A stretch of DNA of 64,000 nucleotides from the NCBI RefSeq assembly GCF_007829815.1, contig NZ_VIWT01000004.1, positions 434,001 to 498,000 on the forward strand, read 5' to 3'. The DNA is from Kitasatospora viridis. GTDB taxonomy: Bacteria; Actinomycetota; Actinomycetes; Streptomycetales; Streptomycetaceae. A program made the position numbers and the translations under genes. Below, piece by piece: positions 55,869 to 63,291 of this stretch (the first letter of the stretch is position 1; each line of letters opens with the position of its first letter). Under the pieces are notes generated by a model. That model was not told the DNA's origin. It made no database searches and saw only the letters and a list, made by a program, of their open reading frames with translations.

Positions 55869-56921
55869 GTGACCCGCACCGTGCCATGGCAGCCGAACAC
55901 GATCGCCGATCTGCGCGAGTGCCTGGACCGGATCACCGCCGACGGCACCGTGCCCGGCGGAGTCATCGCCCACGGCACCTTCGACAGCGAGCCAGGCTTC
56001 CTGGCGTCCGGCGTCGTCGCCCCCGAGTGCGGCGACGCCCGGCCGGGCCCGGACACGGTGTACGACGTGGCGTCGCTGACGAAGGTGCTGGCCGGCTGGC
56101 CGCTGGTCGGCACGTTCCTCCGCAACGACCTGGACACCCCGGTCAGCCGGCTGCTGCCGGGGATCCCGGCCGAGGCGCCCGGCGGCCGGGTGACGGTCCG
56201 CCAGATCCTGGCCCACACCTCCGGTCTGCGGGCCGACACCCGCCTCGACCAGTACCGCAACCGCACCGAACCGCTCGCCGAACTGATCTGCGGCGAAGAC
56301 CTGATCGCCGAACCCGGCGCCGGACACCGCTACATCAACCGCGGGTTCATCCTCCTCGGCCTGGCCCTGGCGCACTCCCGTGGCCGGCGCCTGGACGAGC
56401 TGGCGGCCGAGTTCTGGCAGCGCCTCGGCATGACGAACACGACCTACGGACCGGTGGCCCGCTCCGCCCAGGTCGCCCCGACCGAGCAGCGACTGCCTGG
56501 TGCTCCCCGCCTGTGGGGGATGCCGCACGACGACAACGCCGCGCTGCTCGGCGGAGTCGCCGGCCACGCCGGGGTGTTCACCACCCCGGCCGACCTCGCC
56601 GCCTTCGCCGCCCACCTGCTGTCCTCGCACGCCACCAGCGGACCCCAGGGCCGCTGGCTCACCGCGAGCATGCAGCCGCAGGCCGCGATCGAGCCGGGTC
56701 TCGACCGCGGCCTGGCCTGGATCCTCGCCGACGACGGCCGGGTGGCCCACCACCACGGCTTCACCGGCACCAGCCTCTACCTCGCCCCGGCCACCGGCCG
56801 CTACCTGGCCATCTGTACCAACGCCGTCTACCACCACCGGGACAACCGCACCCGCCTCGCCCCGCTGCGGGCCCTCGCGCTCAAGGCCATCACCGGCGAA
56901 CCCGTCGGCGCACCCAACTGA
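55869..56921 (+). CDS. Serine hydrolase of the beta-lactamase/class C family
   Basis: A 350-residue serine hydrolase. Motifs of the class C beta-lactamase/esterase superfamily are clear: SxxK as ASLTK (~67-71), YxN as YIN (~157-159), and HxG near the end as HHHGFTGTS. The HTSGLR segment (~118-123) is also typical. No signal peptide, so likely a cytoplasmic esterase or peptidase rather than an antibiotic-resistance enzyme. The GTG has AGGAG upstream. Its stop codon shares the CTGACGAACCGTCAG palindrome with the convergent chitosanase gene. Confidence 0.88.
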   Translation: MTRTVPWQPNTIADLRECLDRITADGTVPGGVIAHGTFDSEPGFLASGVVAPECGDARPGPDTVYDVASLTKVLAGWPLVGTFLRNDLDTPVSRLLPGIPAEAPGGRVTVRQILAHTSGLRADTRLDQYRNRTEPLAELICGEDLIAEPGAGHRYINRGFILLGLALAHSRGRRLDELAAEFWQRLGMTNTTYGPVARSAQVAPTEQRLPGAPRLWGMPHDDNAALLGGVAGHAGVFTTPADLAAFAAHLLSSHATSGPQGRWLTASMQPQAAIEPGLDRGLAWILADDGRVAHHHGFTGTSLYLAPATGRYLAICTNAVYHHRDNRTRLAPLRALALKAITGEPVGAPN

Positions 56922-56932
56922 CGAACCGTCAG
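56918..56932. repeat. CTGACGAACCGTCAG palindrome containing two stop codons
   Basis: Perfect CTGACG-AAC-CGTCAG. The left TGA (56919-56921) ends the serine hydrolase; the right TCA (56929-56931) is the TGA stop of the chitosanase on the other strand. Confidence 0.9.
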
Positions 56933-57807
56933 AACGGCCCGTTGGCCGGGGCCTTGGGGATCGTCACCTGGAAGTCGGCGCCGACCAGCAGCGGGAGCGG
57001 GAGGGACCACTTGCCGGCCGTGGCCATTTGCTGGAGGGCCTGGACGCGGTCGACGGACTGGGGCCAGTCGGACTTGCGGCCCGGGGTCTTGGGGTTCTTC
57101 AGGTGGGCGGTGCGGACCTGGTTGAACTTGGTCAACCAGGTGGCTTCCGCCACGCCCGTGGCCGGGGTGCCGGACTCGGCCTTGGTGGTCTCGGCGACCA
57201 GGACCAGCAGGCCGTCGGGGCTGTCGGGGGCGCCGTCGGGGCCCATCTCGACGGCGGTGTCGAAGAAATCGGCGACGCCGAGCGGGGTGGCTATGCCCAC
57301 CTTCCTGGCCTCGGCCAGGGCCGGCGCCAGGTAGTTGGCGTGGGCCTGGTCGAACTGGGCCTGGATGAACGCCTGGTCCTTGGCGGCGGCCTTCCAGGCG
57401 TTCGGGAAGCCGTCGAGGCCGGTGTGCGCGTCGCTGCCGGCCGCGGCCAGCTTGCGCAGGGCGGGCAGGTACTTCGCCAGCGGGTTGCCGGGACGGGCCG
57501 TGTCGTAGGCCGTCACCAGTTTGACGTCGTCGTCGGTCTGGGTGCAGAAGCCGATGTAGCCGGCGGTGTAACCGCAGCCGTCGCCGTAGTCCTTGATCGC
57601 GGCGAAGCCGCTGGTCAGGTCGCCGTTCTCGAAGACGTTGGTGATCTCGTCCACCGCGTACTGCTGGGCGCTGGTCAGCGTGACACCGGCGGGGGCGGCC
57701 GCGGCGTGGGCGGTGGCCGCGCCCGCCAGGGACAGGGCGGTGACCGGGGCGGCGAGCAGGGCGAGCGCGCGCAGCAGCGGAGCGGGGGGCGTGGCGGAAC
57801 GGGTCAT
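56929..57807 (-). CDS. csn: Secreted chitosanase, GH46 family
   Basis: A 292-residue exported glycoside hydrolase cutting chitosan. A signal peptide spans 1-~37 (LLRALALLAAPVTALSLAGA, cut near AHA-AAA). The GH46 start is LTSAQQYAVDEITNVFENG (~44-62), with the catalytic Glu in VFENG; the Asp partner is in YGDGCGYTAGYIGFCT (~74-89). Two extra Cys (C78, C88) may bridge. Later segments DFFDTAVEMGPDG and AEATWLTKFN also fit. The ATG at 57807 sets the signal peptide. Chitosanases give access to fungal walls and protect against chitosan. Confidence 0.9.
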   Translation of the reverse strand: MTRSATPPAPLLRALALLAAPVTALSLAGAATAHAAAAPAGVTLTSAQQYAVDEITNVFENGDLTSGFAAIKDYGDGCGYTAGYIGFCTQTDDDVKLVTAYDTARPGNPLAKYLPALRKLAAAGSDAHTGLDGFPNAWKAAAKDQAFIQAQFDQAHANYLAPALAEARKVGIATPLGVADFFDTAVEMGPDGAPDSPDGLLVLVAETTKAESGTPATGVAEATWLTKFNQVRTAHLKNPKTPGRKSDWPQSVDRVQALQQMATAGKWSLPLPLLVGADFQVTIPKAPANGPF

Positions 57808-57819
57808 GGCGGCGGTTCC

Positions 57820-57862
57820 TTCCGGTGTGACGGCGCGTCAGTCGGTGCGGGCGGCACCGGAA
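57820..57862. promoter_or_regulatory. Nested palindromes upstream of the chitosanase
   Basis: Outer arms TTCCGGTG (57820-57827) and CACCGGAA (57855-57862) enclose the exact TGACG-GCG-CGTCA core (57828-57840) and a CGGTGC/GCACCG pair (57843-57859). It lies 13 bases before the chitosanase start. It could be an operator or an RNA hairpin that ends the SDR transcript. Confidence 0.45.
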
Positions 57863-57901
57863 CGACTCTCGCAGCCGAGCACCGCCCGCACCAGACGGCC
57901 C

Positions 57902-57955
57902 CTCAGGCCGCTCAGGCCGCTCAGGCCGGTCAGGCCGGTCAGGCCGGTCAGGCCG
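57902..57955. repeat. Six 9-base tandem repeats at the SDR stop
   Basis: Three copies of CTCAGGCCG (57902-57928) followed by three of GTCAGGCCG (57929-57955). The SDR stop codon (57948-57950 on the - strand) lies in the last copy, so five copies are 3' untranslated. Confidence 0.95.
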
Positions 57956-58736
57956 TCTTGATCGTCCCGCCGTCGATCACGTGGTCGTGGCCGTGGATGC
58001 CGGCGGCGCGCTCGGAGAGCAGGAAGGCGACCAGGTCGGCCACCTGCTCGGGGGTGCCGAGGCGTCCGGTGGCGATGCCGACCTGGGCGGGCAGGGCGGC
58101 CAGCAGGTCGGCGTGGCCGATGCCGGCGGCTTCGGCGACCTTGCCGCCGAAGCCGTTCGGGTCGGTCCACAGCGGGCTGGTGGTGATGCCGGGCGAGACC
58201 GTGTTGACCCGGACGCCGAGCGGCCCGAGCTCCTCGCTGAGCCGCTTGCCGAACTGGGTCAGCGCGGCCTTGGCCTCCGCGTAGCCGACGGGCGAGCCGG
58301 TGGGGACGCGGCCGTTGATCGAGGAGATGTTCACGATCGCGCCCTTGCGCTCCACGATGCTCGGCAGCGCCGCCTTGGTGGTCCACACGGGGCTGAACAG
58401 GTTGAGGCCGAAGATGGTCTGCCACTGCTCGTCGTCGACGTCCAGGAAACCGGCGACGGAGAGCCCGGACGGGTCGCCCGCACCCACGTTGTTGACCAGG
58501 AAGTCGATCCCGCCGACTGCCGAGATCGCCTGCTCGACCACCGAGCGCGCCCCCTCACGGGTGCTCAGGTCGACCGGGACGGCCGCGGCGGCGACCTTCG
58601 CCAGCTCGGGCGTGACGGTGCGCGCGGCCCCCACCACCCGCACCCCTTCGGCGGCCAGGGTCTGGGCGATCGCCAGGCCGATGCCGCGGCTCGCGCCGGT
58701 GACCAGCGCCGTCTTGCCGGTGATACCGAGGTCCAT
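57948..58736 (-). CDS. Short-chain dehydrogenase/reductase
   Basis: A 262-residue classical SDR oxidoreductase. The cofactor motif is LVTGASRGIGLA (~12-23); an Arg in GAARTV suggests NADPH. NNVG (~82-85) is the NNAG variant; the catalytic Ser is in ISSINGR (~135-141) and the YxxxK is GYAEAKAAL (~150-158). The ATG at 58736 has GGGGAGAAG upstream; an ATG eight codons earlier is less good. A TTCTTGAACC half-site in its upstream region matches the operator of the neighbouring TetR gene, the probable repressor. Confidence 0.92.
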   Translation of the reverse strand: MDLGITGKTALVTGASRGIGLAIAQTLAAEGVRVVGAARTVTPELAKVAAAAVPVDLSTREGARSVVEQAISAVGGIDFLVNNVGAGDPSGLSVAGFLDVDDEQWQTIFGLNLFSPVWTTKAALPSIVERKGAIVNISSINGRVPTGSPVGYAEAKAALTQFGKRLSEELGPLGVRVNTVSPGITTSPLWTDPNGFGGKVAEAAGIGHADLLAALPAQVGIATGRLGTPEQVADLVAFLLSERAAGIHGHDHVIDGGTIKTA

Positions 58737-58764
58737 GTTCTTCTCCCCATTCGTGAACATCGAA

Positions 58765-58774
58765 TTCTTGAACC
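58765..58774. promoter_or_regulatory. TTCTTGAACC half-operator before the SDR gene
   Basis: The exact 10-mer TTCTTGAACC also occurs within the TetR autoregulatory operator (59433-59442). It lies about 30 bases before the SDR start, in a locally A/T-rich promoter-like region. Confidence 0.5.
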
Positions 58775-58827
58775 GCAGGTCTGAAATCAGGGCACGAAAA
58801 ACGGCCGACGACGCCGGATGGATGGGC

Positions 58828-58842
58828 CTGACGCAGCGTCAG
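58828..58842. repeat. CTGACGCAGCGTCAG palindrome at the TetR stop
   Basis: Perfect CTGACG-CAG-CGTCAG; its right half carries the TetR stop codon (58839-58841 on the - strand). It is about 90 bases upstream of the SDR gene on the same strand. Confidence 0.85.
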
Positions 58843-59414
58843 AGACCGGCCAGGGCCGTGTCGATGACCTGGACGAGCACGGGCCGGTCGAAGGTCTTGG
58901 CCATCACCCGCAGGCCCATCAGGGTGGTCTGCAGGAAGAGGGCCTGCGCCCGCACGTCGAGCTCCGGAGCGACGTCGCCGTCCCGCTGCCCCCGCTCCAG
59001 GCGCCGGGCGAAGAGCTCGATCATGCTCTCCTCGATCCGGTGGACCGTCCGGATGACCTCCGGATCCCGCCCGGCGAGCTCGGTGGCCGTGTTCTGCACC
59101 AGGCACCCCCGGCGGACCGGACCCTCCAGGTCCAGGTCCACCAGCAGCAGGAAGTACCCGCGCAGGGACTCCTTCGCGGTGCCCGGGCGGGCGAGGAACT
59201 CCTCGGTCAGCTCGGCACCGACGCGGCCGTACAGCTCCAGCGCCTTGGCGAACAACTCCCGCTTGGAGCCGAAGCAGTGGTACAGGCTGCCCTTGCCCAC
59301 CCCGGTCGCCTCGGCGAGGTCCGTGGGGGACGTCTCGCCGTACCCCTTGGTCCAGAACGCCTCCATCGCCCGTGCGACGGCGACCTCCGGCTCGAAGCTC
59401 ATCGGCCTGCCCAT
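58839..59414 (-). CDS. TetR-family regulator
   Basis: A 191-residue TetR repressor: VARAMEAFWTKGYGETSPTDLAEATGVGKGSLYHCFGSKRELF in parts (~13-55), with a TetR_C_16-like remainder containing GCLVQNTATELAG. The ATG at 59414 is used; one four codons later is possible. A long perfect dyad covers the region just upstream. The SDR downstream has a matching half-site, so the two form a regulator-target unit, as for electrophile-responsive repressors. Confidence 0.92.
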   Translation of the reverse strand: MGRPMSFEPEVAVARAMEAFWTKGYGETSPTDLAEATGVGKGSLYHCFGSKRELFAKALELYGRVGAELTEEFLARPGTAKESLRGYFLLLVDLDLEGPVRRGCLVQNTATELAGRDPEVIRTVHRIEESMIELFARRLERGQRDGDVAPELDVRAQALFLQTTLMGLRVMAKTFDRPVLVQVIDTALAGL

Positions 59415-59427
59415 GGGCACCACCGTA

Positions 59428-59459
59428 GTGAGTTCTTGAACCATGGGTCAAGAACTCAC
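59428..59459. promoter_or_regulatory. Perfect 12-base-arm TetR operator
   Basis: GTGAGTTCTTGA (59428-59439) and TCAAGAACTCAC (59448-59459) are perfect inverted arms with an 8-base centre. The dyad starts 13 bases upstream of the TetR start and lies 11 bases after the OYE stop, so it overlaps the TetR promoter. Confidence 0.75.
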
Positions 59460-59470
59460 CGGAAGAACGG

Positions 59471-60718
59471 CTACGCCGCCTCGGGGCCGCGGCCGTCCAG
59501 CCAACCGCGGTAGCGGCGCACGGCCTTGCGCTGCTCGCGCAGCTCGGCCAGCAGGGCGACGGCGGGCCGGGTCCGGGGCGTGGGGGTGCGGCCGTCGGCG
59601 AGGCGGCGCATCTGACGGCGGACCAGGGCCATGGCGGCGGCCGAGGCGAGCGTCCGGTCGGACCAGGTCACCGGGCGCAGCGCCTGCTCGGCCTCGCCGG
59701 CGGCGGCCCAGCGGTGGGGCAGGTCGGGCGTGACGGCCAGGGCGGTGCCGATGCCGACGACCGCGACGCCGTCCGCGAGGACCTGTTCGGCGGTGCCGCG
59801 CCGGGTGATGCCGCCGGTGAGCATCAGCGGGAGCGGGCTGGTGCGGACCAGGTCGGCGGCCAGGTCCCGGAAGTAGGCCTCGCGGGCGCGGGTGCGACCG
59901 TCGGCGGGGCGGCCGGTCATCGCCGGGCTCTCGTAGCTGCCGCCGGAGAGTTCGACCAGGTCGACGCCGAGCGGGGCGAGCAGCTCGATCACCTGCCGGG
60001 CGTCGTCGGCGTCGAAGCCGCCACGCTGGAAGTCGGCGGAGTTGATCTTCACGGCGACGGCGAACCGCGCCGGAACGGCGGCGCGGACGGCACGCACCAC
60101 GTCCAGCAGCAGCCGGGCGCGGTTGGCCGGCGAGCCGCCCCAGTCGTCGGTGCGGGTGTTGACCAGCGGGGAGAGGAACTGCGAGAGCAGGTAGCCGTGG
60201 GCGGCGTGGATCTCCACGCCGTCGAAGCCGGCTTCCGCGGCGCGCCGGGAGGTGGTGGCGAACCGCTCGACGGTGGCAGCGATCTGACGGTCCGTCATGG
60301 CAGTGGGACGACTGAAGCGGCCGCTGTGCCGACCGACGTCGACCGCGAGGTCCGAGGGTCCCCACACCACGCCGGGCATGCCGGAGGGCACTTGGCGGCC
60401 CGGGTGGTTGATCTGCATCCAGACCGCCGCGCCGCCGGACTTGGCGGCCGCGGCCCACTCGGCGAAGGGCTCCAGCGGCGCGGCGGCGTCGAGCACCACG
60501 CCGCCCGCCCCGGTGAGCGCCTCGGCGTGGACCATGACGTTGCCGGTGATCAGCAGGCCGGTGCCACCGTCGGCCCAGCTGCGGTAGAGGGTGAACAGCC
60601 GCCGGTCCGGCAGCTGGCCCGGGCCGGCCAGGCTCTCCTCCATGGCCGCCTTCGCGATCCGGTTGGGCAGCACCGCGCCCGAAGCCAGCCGCAGCGGCGT
60701 GAACAGGTCGTCCGCCAT
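59471..60718 (-). CDS. NADH:flavin oxidoreductase, old yellow enzyme family
   Basis: A 415-residue FMN enzyme reducing activated C=C bonds. N-terminal LFTPLRLASGAVLPNRIAKAAM (~5-26), the catalytic/substrate His in QINHPGRQVP (~102-111), and EIHAAHGYLLSQFLSP (~170-185) are the OYE signatures; FMN phosphate contacts are in GGITRRGTAEQVL. The C-terminal ~60 residues are an Arg-rich extension with no domain assigned. The ATG at 60718 follows GAGGAG. It is divergent from a TetR gene with two operators between. Substrate unknown. Confidence 0.9.
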   Translation of the reverse strand: MADDLFTPLRLASGAVLPNRIAKAAMEESLAGPGQLPDRRLFTLYRSWADGGTGLLITGNVMVHAEALTGAGGVVLDAAAPLEPFAEWAAAAKSGGAAVWMQINHPGRQVPSGMPGVVWGPSDLAVDVGRHSGRFSRPTAMTDRQIAATVERFATTSRRAAEAGFDGVEIHAAHGYLLSQFLSPLVNTRTDDWGGSPANRARLLLDVVRAVRAAVPARFAVAVKINSADFQRGGFDADDARQVIELLAPLGVDLVELSGGSYESPAMTGRPADGRTRAREAYFRDLAADLVRTSPLPLMLTGGITRRGTAEQVLADGVAVVGIGTALAVTPDLPHRWAAAGEAEQALRPVTWSDRTLASAAAMALVRRQMRRLADGRTPTPRTRPAVALLAELREQRKAVRRYRGWLDGRGPEAA

Positions 60719-60742
60719 CGGGGTCTCCTCATCCTCGACTAG

Positions 60743-60790
60743 AATGTGTGCACCGCACACATTAGACGGGGATGTGTGCAGTGCATACAT
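60743..60790. promoter_or_regulatory. Two TetR operators between OYE and TetR genes
   Basis: Site 1: AATGTGTGC (60743-60751), a 3-base spacer, GCACACATT (60755-60763), perfect. Site 2: ATGTGTGC (60772-60779), a 3-base spacer, GCATACAT (60783-60790), one mismatch. Centres are 28 bases apart. They lie in the 87-base region between the divergent genes. Confidence 0.75.
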
Positions 60791-60805
60791 GAACGAGGGT
60801 GACCC

Positions 60806-61387
60806 ATGCCACAGCAGACCGGTAGCTACCACCACGGCGACCTGCGCACCGCCTGCCTGCGCGCCGCCCGCGAACTGCTGGAGGAGGACGGCAGCGCCGC
60901 GCTCTCCCTGCGCGCCGTCGCGCGCCGGGCCGGCGCCTCCGCCACCGCCCCCTACCGCCACTTCGCCGACCGCGACGCGCTGGTCTCCGCCGTCGCGGCC
61001 CAGGGCTACCGCGAACTCGCCGAGCACCTCACCGCCGCCCACCCCGCCCCGCGCGCCCCCGAGGACCTGGCCGCCGTCGCCGCCGCCTACGTCCGCTTCG
61101 CGATCGACCGCCCGGCGCTGTTCCGGGTGATGTTCGCGGAACCCTGCGACCCCGCGAACGCGGAACGCGCCGCGGCGACCGCCGCGATGTGGGAGTACGT
61201 CGGCGCGATCGTCCACGCCACCTTCCCCGGCGCCGACCGCGAGGCGATGTCCACCGCCGTGTGGGGTCTGGTCCACGGCCTCGCCTTCCTGCACCTCGAC
61301 GGCAAGCTCGACACCACCGGGCCGGCCACCCCCGAGCAGCGGGTCCAGGCGGCGGTCCAGGCCCTGCTGGCCAACTCCCGGGCCTGA
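60806..61387 (+). CDS. TetR-family regulator
   Basis: A 193-residue TetR repressor. It starts GSYHHGDLRTACLRAARELLEEDG (in parts ~6-29), then LSLRAVARRAGASATAPYRHFADRDALVSAVA: the YHHGDLR start and TetR_C_13/WHG C-terminal domain (AYVRFAIDRPALFRVMF) are typical of this subgroup. ATG at 60806 follows GAGGG. The twin operators just upstream suggest autorepression and control of the divergent OYE enzyme. Confidence 0.93.
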   Translation: MPQQTGSYHHGDLRTACLRAARELLEEDGSAALSLRAVARRAGASATAPYRHFADRDALVSAVAAQGYRELAEHLTAAHPAPRAPEDLAAVAAAYVRFAIDRPALFRVMFAEPCDPANAERAAATAAMWEYVGAIVHATFPGADREAMSTAVWGLVHGLAFLHLDGKLDTTGPATPEQRVQAAVQALLANSRA

Positions 61388-61439
61388 CAGCGAAATCCGT
61401 TGGCATGCCGGCGCGGCGGCGCGTAGCGTGCTGGCTTTG

Positions 61440-62171
61440 ATGACTGACACCTGGGACACCATCGCCGACTGGTACGCCGAACTCCTGCGCACCGGCTCAC
61501 CGCTCAACGACTTCAACCGTGCCGCGCTGCTCGACCTGCTCCCCGCGGAGTTGGCCGGCCGGCGGGTCCTCGACCTCGGGTGCGGCGAGGGCCTCGTCGC
61601 CCGGGCGCTGGCCGCGCGCGGCGCCGAGGTGCTGGGCATCGACCCGTGCGCACCGCTGCTCGACCACGCGCGGGCCGCCGGGACGCCCGGTCCCGGCACG
61701 GTGCGCTACGCCGTCGACGACGGGTGCCTGCTCGCCACCGTCGCCGACCGCTCGGTGGAGTGGGTGACCGCCGGGCTCTCGCTGAACCACGTGCCCGACC
61801 TCGGCGCCGCACTGACGGCCGTCCGGCGGGTCCTGACGGCGCACGGCGCCCTGGTGTTCAGCGTCCCCCACCCCTGTTTCGAGGCGCCGCACGCCAGTTG
61901 GACGAGCGAGCCGGACGGGACGGTGCGCCGGGCGGTCGGCGACTACCTGACCGAGGGCTTCTGGCGCTCCGACAACCCGGCCGGCGTGCGCCGGGCCGGC
62001 AACCAACACCACACCGTGGCAACCTACTTGACTGCGCTGCTGGACGCCGGCTTCGCCCTGGAAGCCGTCACCGAACCCGCCCCGCCGCCGCCCGTGACGC
62101 AGCAGCAGCCACAACGAGCCGGCCTGCCACCGTTCCTGGTGATCCGCGCCCGCACGGGAGGCCCGGCGTGA
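61440..62171 (+). CDS. Class I SAM-dependent methyltransferase
   Basis: A 243-residue methyltransferase. Motif I is RVLDLGCGEGLVARAL (~42-57), the acidic residue is in VLGIDPCAPLLDHA (~65-78), and the central LSLNHVPDLGAALTAVRRVL matches the Methyltransf_11 pattern. The ATG at 61440 has no ribosome binding site and a TAGCGT box close upstream, so it is probably leaderless. Its stop overlaps the GTG of the next gene (GTGA), so both are one transcript. Substrate unknown. Confidence 0.88.
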   Translation: MTDTWDTIADWYAELLRTGSPLNDFNRAALLDLLPAELAGRRVLDLGCGEGLVARALAARGAEVLGIDPCAPLLDHARAAGTPGPGTVRYAVDDGCLLATVADRSVEWVTAGLSLNHVPDLGAALTAVRRVLTAHGALVFSVPHPCFEAPHASWTSEPDGTVRRAVGDYLTEGFWRSDNPAGVRRAGNQHHTVATYLTALLDAGFALEAVTEPAPPPPVTQQQPQRAGLPPFLVIRARTGGPA

Positions 62172-62791
62172 CGGCGATGTCGAGGATCGAGGCGTTCGCC
62201 GCCGCCGGGGCACCTGTCACCGAGCCGATCACCAAGTTCGGCGGCCAGCCAGGCTGGCTCGCCGAACCGCAGTGGCCGGTCAACGACGCCTGGGGCGAAC
62301 CGATGCGGTTCGTCTGCCAGTTGGAGCTCGAACCGGTGCTCGGCGAGGCCGGGCGGGGCCGACTGGCGTACGTCTTCGTGACCCACGCGGACCACGGCGA
62401 CGAGGAGTTCTTCGACCCCGACGTCATCTTCCCCGACGAGGGCGCCAACGCCGTGATCGTGCAGCCCGGCGGCGGCTACGCCGGCACGACGCTCCCGCTC
62501 GCCACCGGGCCCGGCCTGTACCACGCGCACGACGGGTCCGCGGCCGAGTACACGCCCCGGCTCCGGCCCGACGACGAGCACGACGACGACCCCTGGGACG
62601 GCGACAAGATCGGCGGCCGACCCGCGTTCTTCCAGGACGACGACTGGCCCGACGGCGGCCCCTGGACCCTGGCGCTGCAACTGCACGCGAACTTCAAGCC
62701 GTTCCATCTCAACCTGGGCGCCGCGCCGACGGCGTTCGTCCTCGTCTCGCCGGACGGGACCGAGGGCCGGATGCTGGTCCAGGACTCCTGA
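62168..62791 (+). CDS. DUF1963/YwqG-like protein
   Basis: A 207-residue protein with the DUF1963 pattern: TKFGGQPGWLAEPQWPVND (~20-38), FVCQLELEP (~46-54) and a long acidic middle (DDEHDDDPWDGDKIGG), then GGRPAFFQDDDWPDG. Such proteins are SUKH/YwqG relatives of unknown function. The GTG at 62168 overlaps the methyltransferase stop; an ATG at 62177 is an alternative. Its end faces the convergent membrane-protein gene. Confidence 0.82.
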   Translation: MTAMSRIEAFAAAGAPVTEPITKFGGQPGWLAEPQWPVNDAWGEPMRFVCQLELEPVLGEAGRGRLAYVFVTHADHGDEEFFDPDVIFPDEGANAVIVQPGGGYAGTTLPLATGPGLYHAHDGSAAEYTPRLRPDDEHDDDPWDGDKIGGRPAFFQDDDWPDGGPWTLALQLHANFKPFHLNLGAAPTAFVLVSPDGTEGRMLVQDS

Positions 62792-62801
62792 GGCCGCACA
62801 T

Positions 62802-62816
62802 CTGATGGCCCGTCAG
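62802..62816. repeat. CTGATGGCCCGTCAG palindrome, one mismatch
   Basis: Near-copy of CTGACGNNNCGTCAG lying between convergent stops. The right half contains the stop codon of the membrane-protein gene (62813-62815 on the - strand). Confidence 0.7.
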
Positions 62817-63160
62817 GCCACCGCGATCCAGTAGTCGGCCAGGTACAGCAGGACCATGCCCGTGACCGAAACCAGTGCCCAGGTGGTGCGGCGGCCCCGG
62901 TGCAGGCTCATGCCCGCCAGGCCGGCCAGCCAGAGGGTCGGGATGCCGAACAGCGGGATGTCCCAGAACAGGACGCCACCCAGGGTGGAACAGGCCAGCC
63001 GGGCGCTGCCGGCATCGCAGCTGTCGGGCGCCGCGTCCCAGATGTACGGGAGGACGATCACCGCCAGGCCGGCCAGGGTGGTCAGTGCCAGCGCCGCCAG
63101 CAGGAGACGGGTGAGCTGGGCCTCCGTCAGGGCTCGGGGGCTCGTGGTTCGGTCGGACAT
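62813..63160 (-). CDS. Small membrane protein
   Basis: A 115-residue membrane protein with three hydrophobic segments (LLLAALALTTLAGLAVIVLP, ~19-38; FWDIPLFGIPTLWLAGLAG, ~65-83; WALVSVTGMVLLYLADYWIAV, ~94-114). Two Cys (C48, C57) lie in the loop after the first helix. No known family. ATG at 63160. Function unknown. Confidence 0.72.
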   Translation of the reverse strand: MSDRTTSPRALTEAQLTRLLLAALALTTLAGLAVIVLPYIWDAAPDSCDAGSARLACSTLGGVLFWDIPLFGIPTLWLAGLAGMSLHRGRRTTWALVSVTGMVLLYLADYWIAVA

Positions 63161-63291
63161 GGCCGTGAAGGTAGCAGCACCTCATTTCGGGCTCCCAATG
63201 GGCCCGGCCGGAGCGACTGCGCTGCTCAGGACCCCGGCCGGCGGGAAAATCCGCTGGCCGGACCGCCCGTCCCGGTGCCAGGATCCGGGCC

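Noticed and set aside
55869..56921. True beta-lactamase
   Set aside because: SxxK and YxN motifs are shared with many esterases; there is no signal peptide, so a periplasm-like resistance role is unlikely.
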